The notes under the pieces were generated by a model. It was not told where the DNA came from. It did no database searches and worked only from the letters and a program-made list of their open reading frames with translations. DNA of 11,615 bases from Roseburia sp. CAG:309 (GTDB taxonomy: Bacteria > Bacillota > Clostridia > Lachnospirales > Lachnospiraceae). Both the position numbers and the translations under genes were made by a program. The stretch is from assembly GCA_000434115.1 (NCBI GenBank), contig FR894050.1, positions 24,081 through 35,695 of the forward strand, read 5' to 3'. Below, piece by piece: positions 5,077 through 11,341 of this stretch. Numbering within the stretch: position 1 is the first letter of the stretch; each line of letters starts with the position of its first letter.

Positions 5077-7092
5077 ATGAGGATATCCGACAGATTAAAA
5101 GAAGAAGTGAAGGCACGCAGGGAAGAGTGGCAGATTCAAAAAAATGCGAACAAAAAAAACGTGCTTCACGGCGAGGGCGGAACCGTTACACTGCGTCCCA
5201 AGGAATGGGTGGCGCATGGAGCAGCAGAGTACGAAGAAACATTTGGCAGACTTCCCAAGAACGCTTATAAGGGAAATGTCAGAGAAGAGAAAATGTACTC
5301 TCTGACATCGCAGGCCAAAGACTGGTTTTTGGAATTGCAGTTAAGAAGCGACAAATACACATTTAAAAATATGCTGGCAGTGATCGACCCTTTTGATGAG
5401 GCTCCGCTGACAGCTCTTGTGATGTTTTCGACAATTACGGATTACCGCGTGCGCACAACGGTTTTTGGTGATGTGGAAGAGACAAATTTTGTATATGAAT
5501 TTCCGAAAGAAAAACGTCATCGCATACCGATTCTTGGATTGTATGCCGGAAGAGAAACAAAAGTGCAGATTGAACTGCTGGACGAGCAGGAAGAAGTGTG
5601 CGATACGCGCACATTTATGCTGCAGACAGGGGAACTGCCGGAAGATTTGAAAGGCGTGGTAAAGGCTGAGAAGATCAATAAAAAATCGGCCTTTCAGAAT
5701 ATTTTGGTGGCAGGCGGCATCGACATCCGTCCATGCGTTTTTGACCGCGAGGGAAAAATCCGTTATTATCTCCGCAGAAAACCGAAAGGATATGGAATTT
5801 TTCCACTTTCCAAAGGACGTTTCCTTTTTATGGAACAGGATATTTCTGCGCCTTCCTTTACCAATCCGCATTCGATCCAAATGTACGATATGGATTTTCT
5901 GGGACGAGTGGGACGCACGTATTTTGTGAAAAATGGTGCGCATCATACGGTGGAGGAAAAAACACCGGAGGGCAATATTTTGACGGCGGGAAACAGCCTC
6001 GAGGGACATTCCGAAGATCTTGTGCTGGAAATTGACCGCGCGACCGGGGCGATTGCACATAAATTAAAAGTGGGCGATGTGTTTGATGACACTTATCAGG
6101 ATATGATGGACTGGGCACATATCAATTCGGCATCGTACGATACGGAGCAGGATTCCATGTTAGTGTCCATGCGAAATATTCATTCTGTCGCGAAATTTGA
6201 CTGGAGTACCGGTGAGATAAAATGGCTGATGGCGGATCCGAGATTCTGGGAAGGTACGCCGATGGTCGAAAAACTTTTGACACCCGTGGGCGAGGTACCG
6301 TGGTTTTATCAGCAGCATGCCGTATTTGAAGTGCAGCTGACACAAAATGAAAATCCGGATATCCGTTATATTATGGTGTTTGACAATCATTGGCACAAAC
6401 GCCGTAAGGTGAAATTTTTTGATAAAGATGAACAGAGTTATGTGAGTTTTTATGAAGTCAATGAACGGGAGAAGACAGTAAAATTGTACAAGCGCATTGC
6501 CTGTCCAAAGTCAAAGATCCGTTCGAACGCGATTTTTGTCGAAGAGGATCGAAGGCTGTACATTATGGCCGGATCCCTTGTGACGGAAATCGATGGAAAT
6601 CTGGGACTCATTCGCGAGGTGGATTTTGACACCGAGGAAATTTTGAGTGAGTATTATGTGAAACCGGGATTTTTCCGCGCTCACGAATTTTGTCCGGATA
6701 TGACATCGCTGTCGAAAGCTCTCGTGCAGAATGCAGATTATCTTCTCGGAGAACTCAAACGGCCGATTCTCGCTGAAAATGAGCGGTTGGCTGCGTGGGA
6801 TTTTGAAGCGGCAAAAAATGTTACGGATTCGATGATCCGTTATCGCAGACGGGAAGATGTATTTTATGTCCGAGAAGTCGATCATACGATCCAGACTGTT
6901 ATTTTCCGCGGCCGGGAAAATGTCTGGTATGTGGATTTCAAGGATACTTATCAGACGATGAAAACATTTGAAAATGCTGTGTATTATATTGCAATGTGGA
7001 TGGATGTCCTTCCCGCCGATCAGTATGACATCTATCTTGAAATTGACAATAATTTACAAGATACCGGTAAGAAGATTGTGAAGCAAAAGTAA
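5077..7092 (+). CDS. assT: arylsulfate sulfotransferase (ASST family), no signal peptide
   Basis: The 671-residue protein has the six-bladed beta-propeller pattern of ASST enzymes, which move sulfate from a phenolic sulfate to another phenol through a sulfo-histidine and without PAPS. Roughly: charged N-terminus 1-60, beta-rich N-terminal domain 80-190, propeller 200-545, extra C-terminal domain 546-671. Against Escherichia coli AssT (His252, His356, Arg374, His436), the candidates here are His289/His290 in GAHHTVEE, His348 in DWAHIN, Arg366 in SMRNIHS and His414 in YQQHAVF; the His348 to Arg366 spacing of 18 equals 356 to 374. His414 would be the sulfated residue. There is no signal peptide or membrane anchor, unlike the periplasmic Gram-negative enzymes, and no cysteine pair ahead of His414 and no dsb gene nearby. 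ASST activity is known from intestinal eubacteria. It is co-transcribed with cysC, and its last 39 bp overlap a convergent peptidase gene. Substrate is unknown. Confidence 0.88.
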   Translation: MRISDRLKEEVKARREEWQIQKNANKKNVLHGEGGTVTLRPKEWVAHGAAEYEETFGRLPKNAYKGNVREEKMYSLTSQAKDWFLELQLRSDKYTFKNMLAVIDPFDEAPLTALVMFSTITDYRVRTTVFGDVEETNFVYEFPKEKRHRIPILGLYAGRETKVQIELLDEQEEVCDTRTFMLQTGELPEDLKGVVKAEKINKKSAFQNILVAGGIDIRPCVFDREGKIRYYLRRKPKGYGIFPLSKGRFLFMEQDISAPSFTNPHSIQMYDMDFLGRVGRTYFVKNGAHHTVEEKTPEGNILTAGNSLEGHSEDLVLEIDRATGAIAHKLKVGDVFDDTYQDMMDWAHINSASYDTEQDSMLVSMRNIHSVAKFDWSTGEIKWLMADPRFWEGTPMVEKLLTPVGEVPWFYQQHAVFEVQLTQNENPDIRYIMVFDNHWHKRRKVKFFDKDEQSYVSFYEVNEREKTVKLYKRIACPKSKIRSNAIFVEEDRRLYIMAGSLVTEIDGNLGLIREVDFDTEEILSEYYVKPGFFRAHEFCPDMTSLSKALVQNADYLLGELKRPILAENERLAAWDFEAAKNVTDSMIRYRRREDVFYVREVDHTIQTVIFRGRENVWYVDFKDTYQTMKTFENAVYYIAMWMDVLPADQYDIYLEIDNNLQDTGKKIVKQK

Positions 7093-7908
7093 ATTTTTAT
7101 CATAGATACCTTTGTACTGCCAGTGTGGAACCGGTGTGAAAAAACGTCCGGTTTCGATGGTGATCGAAGGTATCTTTTTTTCGTAGACACACCAATCACC
7201 AAATCCGCCGCCGGGAAGTGTGCTTCCTGCATTTTTTCCACGAGCTTCGATCAATGGATATCCGGTCGTGGCATGCGCGATGGATGCTATTTTTACAATG
7301 TGGTTGCGGAGACTTCCAGTCACGTCATAATCATAATAGATCAGGCTGCCCTGCGAATGATAATGGATCACACCGAGGGGTGCCGGCAGCTGCGATATAA
7401 ATGCCATCAGATGTTGAGTTTCCGGCTGGTCGCCGGCAGTTTTTCCCGGATTGTGCTTTTTGATATCTTTGGAGAGTCCGAAACCACAGGGAAAATTGCG
7501 GTTCAGATCAACACCGGCACTATTTCCTTTCCATTTTTTGGCAGAAGTGTTTTGGCTGATTGAAACACCATCCGGGTTTGCCATCGGAAGAAAAATGATG
7601 CACACATCGCGCCAAAGTTCCCGGTAGCAGGGAGCGTCAGGCAGTTCGCGGTGGTTGTAGCGCGGCAGATAATAGGCGAGCATATCCAGAAGAAGTGTTG
7701 TGTTTATGTATTCGCGTCCGTGGATGGAAGCGGTGAGTACAAGCTGTTTTGGGGCATCTGCTGCGCCTAGATGACAGGCGTACAGATGGCGTTTGGCGGG
7801 AGTGCGGCCGATGGAGTCCAGACGAAAATAGTCCGCAGAATATTGAACGGTCCATTGCTTCAACTGTTTTTCCATGGAAGGATAGGTGTAAAAGTTCTGT
7901 TTTGCCAT
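7054..7908 (-). CDS. M14 family zinc carboxypeptidase, cytoplasmic
   Basis: The 284-residue protein carries all M14 landmarks: zinc ligands HGRE (His63, Glu66), substrate-binding DLNRNFP (Arg137), third ligand in HYHSQG (His184), and the catalytic Glu252 in ITIETGRF. GGGFGDWC (233-240) lies shortly before it, as in bacterial murein-peptide members. No signal peptide or peptidoglycan-binding domain is present, so it should act in the cytoplasm. It most resembles MpaA/YqgT-type enzymes that cut gamma-D-glutamyl-diaminopimelate bonds in recycled muropeptides, but the substrate is inference. ATG 7908 is preferred over GTG 7920 because GAGG lies six nt upstream of the ATG, while the GTG has no ribosome site. 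A weak TATACT (7940-7935) is the only -10 candidate seen. Its 3' end runs 39 bp into the end of assT on the other strand. Confidence 0.88.
   Translation of the reverse strand: MAKQNFYTYPSMEKQLKQWTVQYSADYFRLDSIGRTPAKRHLYACHLGAADAPKQLVLTASIHGREYINTTLLLDMLAYYLPRYNHRELPDAPCYRELWRDVCIIFLPMANPDGVSISQNTSAKKWKGNSAGVDLNRNFPCGFGLSKDIKKHNPGKTAGDQPETQHLMAFISQLPAPLGVIHYHSQGSLIYYDYDVTGSLRNHIVKIASIAHATTGYPLIEARGKNAGSTLPGGGFGDWCVYEKKIPSITIETGRFFTPVPHWQYKGIYDKNLLLLHNLLTGIL
7104..7181 (+). terminator. possible assT terminator inside the convergent peptidase gene
   Basis: AGATACC (7104-7110) pairs with GGTATCT (7169-7175), followed by six more Ts. Between them are two further hairpins: GGAACCGG/CCGGTTTC (7127-7134/7148-7155), and, as an alternative fold sharing its last two bases, TCGAT/ATCGA (7154-7158/7163-7167). 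It lies 12 bp after the assT stop, and no other terminator is visible for that operon. The T-run also encodes two lysines of the peptidase on the opposite strand, so it may be coincidence. Confidence 0.35.
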
Positions 7909-7964
7909 AGGAAACCTCACAGGTCTTTTCTAACAGTATATGTGGGAAGAAGAGAGAATAGAAT

Positions 7965-7997
7965 AAAAACGGGCACTCCCGAAGTGAGGGTGCCCGT
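7965..7997 (-). terminator. leftward-acting terminator hairpin
   Basis: ACGGGCAC (7969-7976) pairs with GTGCCCGT (7990-7997). Reading the minus strand, the stem is followed by TTTTTA; on the plus strand it is followed only by TTCG. It would stop transcription entering from the right, upstream of the peptidase gene, where no minus-strand gene exists. It may block antisense transcription through the tmcAL leader or attenuate a long peptidase leader. Confidence 0.6.
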
Positions 7998-8057
7998 TCG
8001 AAAGAACACACAAAGGTCAATGAAATGTTAAATTTTTATGAAATCGTCTGGAACGAA

Positions 8058-8089
8058 TTGACATATTATTATGAAAAGGGTAGTATAAT
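8058..8089 (+). promoter_or_regulatory. promoter of the tmcAL leader RNA
   Basis: A perfect TTGACA (8058-8063) is followed by a perfect TATAAT (8084-8089) at 20 bp, or by TAGTAT (8081-8086) at the ideal 17 bp. The predicted start is about 8092-8097, roughly 205-210 nt before tmcAL. Confidence 0.6.
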
Positions 8090-8095
8090 AACAAA

Positions 8096-8254
8096 AACAG
8101 GCAACGTGAGTGTCTGCCAAGCGGTGAAGTAAGGTGCTGTGCCAGAGAGCAGTGCCTTATGAACTTTATATGGGTTTGACGTTTACCACAATCTGGTTAG
8201 AGATGCTATCTCGAAAGAAAATGTCGGGGGCTCTGCTTTTTGGCAGAGCCCCCC
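8096..8254 (+). ncRNA. structured leader or small RNA ending in a terminator, upstream of tmcAL
   Basis: No ORF with a ribosome site fits this interval, but local pairing is dense. GGCA/TGCC closes a loop at 8100-8118. AAGGTGCTG/CAGTGCCTT gives a 9-bp stem with two G-U pairs at 8131-8158. ACCA/TGGT and the perfect GAGAT/ATCTC hairpin follow (about 8177-8213). The RNA ends in a very strong terminator stem (8226-8253). TCTGCCAA (8113-8120) is exactly complementary to TTGGCAGA (8240-8247) in the 3' half of that terminator, which offers an antiterminator. This is the architecture of a transcription-attenuating riboswitch or leader; a stand-alone small RNA is the alternative. I could not assign it to a known class. 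Confidence 0.5.
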
Positions 8255-8261
8255 TTGCTTT
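8226..8261 (+). terminator. strong terminator hairpin before tmcAL
   Basis: GGGGGCTCTGC (8226-8236) pairs perfectly with GCAGAGCCCCC (8243-8253) around a TTTTTG loop and is followed by CTTGCTTT, a modest U-tract. It lies 50 bp before the tmcAL start with no promoter visible in between, so read-through must be regulated or leaky. Confidence 0.75.
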
Positions 8262-8302
8262 AAGGAGTTTTTTGAAAAACAAGTTATTAAGAAAGGAAAA
8301 TT

Positions 8303-9523
8303 ATGGAAAAGCGAAAAGCGAAAATAACCGGCATCATAAGTGAATACAATCCTTTTCATGAGGGACACCGCTACCAGATACGCAAAGCCGGAGAAATCAC
8401 GGGCGCAGATGCCGTCGTTGTGGTGATGAACGGTGATTTTGTGCAGCGCGGTGAATGTGCGGTGGTCGATAAATATGTGCGTACGAAGATGGCACTTCTC
8501 GGCGGCGCGGATTATGTCTTTGAACTGCCGGTCCGCTACGGGATTTCGAGTGCGTCGGATTTTGCCTATGGCGGAATACTCGCATTGGAGAGCCTTGGTT
8601 GTGTGGACGCTGTTTGTTTTGGCTGCGAAGCACCGGAAGATATTGATATAATGGCTGACATTTTTTGGAGGTGCCAAAGGGAAGAAGAAGGAATCATGCA
8701 GATGAAAGGGTACGCAGCACAGGGATTGTCCTACCCGGCAGCGAGACAGCGCTTTTTGCAGGAAAAGACAGGCTGGAGTGAGGAAAAATGCCGTGAGCGG
8801 ATGCAGCCGGGCAATATTCTGGGGGCAGAGTACCGGCAGGCAATACGGCTTCTAGGTTCGTCGATGCGCTGTGAGCCAATTCTCAGAGAAGGGATGGGGT
8901 ATCATCAGGTGACTCCGGAAAAAGAAAACGATTGGAAATATATGTCAGCAACTGCGATCCGTGCGCAGCTGGAAAACGGATTTGAACAGGTAAAGGGAAT
9001 GCCGGAAGAAGCACTGAAAGCCTGGAAAGAAGCCGGCTATAGCATGAGAACAGAGGATTTCTGGCCGGTTCTTGCACTGGCACTCCGCCTAAGAAAAGAG
9101 AAACTGGTTTCTTATAAAGATGTGTCTGAAGATCTTGCGGCGGTATTTTCACGCGAGATTTTGCAGGCGGCGGATTATGAAAGTTTTATTCATGCCTGCA
9201 AGACGAAAAATATCACCATGGCGCGGGTAAAACGGGCGATGCTGCAGATTCTTTTTGAGGTAAAAAAAGAGGAGAGGGAGACGAGGATGCCATATCTGCG
9301 GCTGCTTGGGAGGCGGAAGGATGCCTGCCCGCTTCCACTTGGAAATTCCGAAACGCCGGTTGTTGGACGGCTGGCAAAAGAGGAAGGGCGGCTGAGCGGG
9401 AGCGACAGGGAAAAGTTGGCACAGGATATCTTTGCGGCAGACATTTATCATATGACAGTTGCCCAGAAAACAGGGCTGCCACAGAAAAATGAATACAAAC
9501 AGCCGATGGTGATCGTCGGTTAA
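8303..9523 (+). CDS. tmcAL: tRNA(Met) cytidine acetate ligase (YlbM family)
   Basis: The 406-residue protein opens with GIISEYNPFHEGH, holding the nucleotidyl-transferase HxGH signature (His19, Gly21, His22). MNGDFVQRGE (42-51), FGCEAPED (106-113), NILGAEYRQAI (171-181) and SATAIR (215-220) follow, all characteristic of the family. Its C-terminal half (about 230-406) is the helical tRNA-binding part. The enzyme activates acetate with ATP and acetylates the wobble cytidine (C34) of elongator tRNA-Met, improving AUG decoding accuracy. Length agrees with Bacillus subtilis YlbM/TmcAL (about 415). The start follows GAAAGGA. The gene lies behind a leader RNA with a strong terminator hairpin, so its expression may be attenuated. 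A small membrane protein gene follows after 15 bp and is probably co-transcribed. Confidence 0.93.
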   Translation: MEKRKAKITGIISEYNPFHEGHRYQIRKAGEITGADAVVVVMNGDFVQRGECAVVDKYVRTKMALLGGADYVFELPVRYGISSASDFAYGGILALESLGCVDAVCFGCEAPEDIDIMADIFWRCQREEEGIMQMKGYAAQGLSYPAARQRFLQEKTGWSEEKCRERMQPGNILGAEYRQAIRLLGSSMRCEPILREGMGYHQVTPEKENDWKYMSATAIRAQLENGFEQVKGMPEEALKAWKEAGYSMRTEDFWPVLALALRLRKEKLVSYKDVSEDLAAVFSREILQAADYESFIHACKTKNITMARVKRAMLQILFEVKKEERETRMPYLRLLGRRKDACPLPLGNSETPVVGRLAKEEGRLSGSDREKLAQDIFAADIYHMTVAQKTGLPQKNEYKQPMVIVG

Positions 9524-9538
9524 AAGGAGGTTGTTACG

Positions 9539-9883
9539 ATGGAACAACGATTAAAAAACTATTTGAAATTTTATGGTGAGACGGCAGACGGAAGCCGAAA
9601 GATTGAGGGGGACAAAGGAGAATTTTTGTCGCAGATGCTCATACAAATCGGATTTTTCCAACATGAGCGGCTGATTCATCTGATTGTTACCGTGCTTTTT
9701 GCTATTCTTGCGGTGATTTCGATTCTTGCGAGCCTTTTGATCCAGGAATGGGCGGTATTATTGCTCTGCTTGATGTTTTTTGTGCTATTGATTCCCTACA
9801 TCCGTCATTACTATATTTTGGAAAATGGCGTGCAGAAACTGTATGAATATTATGATCAGATTTATGCAGCAGAGGAGAAGTAA
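9539..9883 (+). CDS. small two-helix membrane protein, unknown function
   Basis: The 114-residue product starts at ATG 9539 behind a near-ideal AAAGGAGG (9523-9530) that overlaps the tmcAL stop. Two membrane segments lie at about residues 43-67 and 69-88. Both termini are charged and presumably cytoplasmic; the C-terminal tail is rich in Tyr (ENGVQKLYEYYDQIYAAEEK). I recognise no domain. The 15-bp spacing and strong ribosome site indicate that it forms an operon with tmcAL, but the shared role is unclear. No terminator is visible before the next promoter at 9889. Confidence 0.8.
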   Translation: MEQRLKNYLKFYGETADGSRKIEGDKGEFLSQMLIQIGFFQHERLIHLIVTVLFAILAVISILASLLIQEWAVLLLCLMFFVLLIPYIRHYYILENGVQKLYEYYDQIYAAEEK

Positions 9884-9888
9884 AAGAG

Positions 9889-9917
9889 TTGCGAAAAGCA
9901 AGCAAGTATGCTATGAT
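9889..9917 (+). promoter_or_regulatory. sigma-A promoter of the chemotaxis receptor gene
   Basis: TTGCGA (9889-9894), 17 bp, then TATGAT (9912-9917) with a TGC extension directly before it. The start is expected near 9924, 30 nt before the ATG. No flagellar sigma-28 pattern (TAAA then GCCGATAA) is seen, so this receptor appears to be under the housekeeping sigma factor. Confidence 0.7.
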
Positions 9918-9953
9918 TAAGGTATACATATTTGACCGTGAGGAGGTTACACA

Positions 9954-11225
9954 ATGAAGATTAGAGCAAAATTGATCGCAGCAGTGTGCGGAGCCCTTTT
10001 GTTGGAAGGTGTGGTTTCTTTTTTGGCGGTTTATCTTGGCCTTAGCAAATTTATCACACCGGGTGCATTGATTGCATACAGTATTGTCGTGATCTTATCG
10101 ATTATTGCCGGAGCAGCGATCGCGACTGTATTTAGTTTTCGATTTGTAAAACGGATGGAAGTTGTCAAAGAACAGTTGACGGCGATGGCAGATCACGATC
10201 TGACCTATCAGATTCCGGAAAAGACATTGAAAGTAAAAGATGAACTTGGTGATATAGCGAGAACATCGGCGAAGACTGCGGAATCTCTGCGAGAGATGGT
10301 TGAGACACTCAATGCGATGCTTTCGGGAATGGACAAAAACATTGTTGAGACATCAGAGCGTGTTGACAATCTGTCAGAGAAACTGGAAGGCATGTCGGCT
10401 ACGACAGAGCAGGTATCTACCGGATTGATGGAGACGGCAGCAGCCATGCACGAGCTGGATGTATCCACGGATGAGGTTGAAGCGGTTATGAAAGGCGTTG
10501 CCAAGCAGGCGCAGGAAGGTGCGGAAGAGGCAGAAAAGATCAATACCCGCGCATTGGAACTTCAGGAAAACGCGAAGGAATCCAGAAACAATGCAAATCG
10601 TATATTAAAGGGCAACAAGGAGCGTATGGAAGAAGCAATCCAAGCTTCCAAAAATATCGAGCAGATTCAGGTGCTTACGGAAACTATCCGAAATATTACA
10701 AATCAGACCAATCTTCTTGCTATCAATGCTTCCATCGAGGCAGCGAGAGCCGGTGAGAGCGGACAGGGATTTGCGGTAGTCGCAATGGAAATCACAGATC
10801 TTTCTGAGGCATCTTCCGAGGCAGTTGAAAAGATTCAAAATGTGGCAGTGACCGTAACAGAGTCGGTAACAAGTTTGATTGAGTGTTCCGAGATCATTCT
10901 TGAATTTATCAATACTTCTGTTATGACGGCGTACGGTGATCTTGTGGAGACGGGAGACCGTTACAAACAGGATGCCGAATATGTCAATGGACTGGTTGAG
11001 TCCCTGAGTACAAGTTCGGATCAGATCCTCAGCAGTCTGAATGAAATGAATGCGACGATCCGTGATATCACAGCGAAGAGCGATATGGGAGCCAAAGGCA
11101 GTGAGACGATTGCAGAGGATACCAATGAAATCGCCCGCAATTCTTCCGATATCAAAGATCTGGCATCTTCGACAGGAAACAATTCGATTCATTTGAAAGA
11201 ATTGGTAGAACAGTTTACCATCTAA
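9954..11225 (+). CDS. methyl-accepting chemotaxis protein without a sensory ectodomain
   Basis: The 423-residue protein starts at ATG 9954, seven nt after AGGAGG. Two membrane helices (about 7-28 and 37-62) are joined by only about eight residues, so there is no extracellular ligand-binding domain. A HAMP domain follows (about 62-115), then a long coiled-coil signalling domain with the hairpin tip at 248-278: ITNQTNLLAINASIEAARAGE and GQGFAVVAMEI. The glutamate/arginine tip residues that contact CheA and CheW in MCPs are kept (EAARAGE). Just after the tip the usual EVRxLAExS becomes EITDLSEAS, losing the conserved arginine. The arms before and after the tip are about equal in length, as expected for an intact antiparallel bundle. 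The C-terminus (VEQFTI) lacks a CheR-docking pentapeptide. It likely signals to CheA/CheW, but the input must be intracellular, membrane-borne or through a partner. No other chemotaxis gene is nearby. Confidence 0.92.
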   Translation: MKIRAKLIAAVCGALLLEGVVSFLAVYLGLSKFITPGALIAYSIVVILSIIAGAAIATVFSFRFVKRMEVVKEQLTAMADHDLTYQIPEKTLKVKDELGDIARTSAKTAESLREMVETLNAMLSGMDKNIVETSERVDNLSEKLEGMSATTEQVSTGLMETAAAMHELDVSTDEVEAVMKGVAKQAQEGAEEAEKINTRALELQENAKESRNNANRILKGNKERMEEAIQASKNIEQIQVLTETIRNITNQTNLLAINASIEAARAGESGQGFAVVAMEITDLSEASSEAVEKIQNVAVTVTESVTSLIECSEIILEFINTSVMTAYGDLVETGDRYKQDAEYVNGLVESLSTSSDQILSSLNEMNATIRDITAKSDMGAKGSETIAEDTNEIARNSSDIKDLASSTGNNSIHLKELVEQFTI

Positions 11226-11252
11226 AACGTAGAACGTAAGTAACTATTAACT

Positions 11253-11315
11253 AAATGTCCGGAAATCAAAGTTTCTTTCGTGCAGGCACGACGATTTATT
11301 GATTTTCGGACATTT
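11253..11315. repeat. 63-bp inverted repeat, probable bidirectional terminator
   Basis: The 17-base arms AAATGTCCGGAAATCAA (11253-11269) and TTGATTTTCGGACATTT (11299-11315) are complementary with a single G-U pair. Inside the 29-base loop a second perfect hairpin, CGTGC/GCACG, occupies 11279-11290. It lies between the ends of the convergent chemotaxis and phosphorylase genes, which suggests termination for both strands, but the stem is long and AT-rich and neither flank has a clear T-run. A mobile palindromic repeat is the alternative. Confidence 0.7.
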
Positions 11316-11341
11316 AATCTTGAATCGTTACGAACAGAAAA

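Noticed and set aside
7123..7563. A 146-codon plus-strand open frame beyond assT.
   Set aside because: It lies antisense to the M14 peptidase, whose catalytic motifs are all intact; the plus-strand frame has no ribosome site or recognisable domain.
8150..8190. Loose resemblance to a purine riboswitch (ATATGG followed by GTTTACC).
   Set aside because: The required P1 pairing, the GTTTCTACC junction and the L3 loop residues are not present, and a tRNA-modification gene is an unlikely target.
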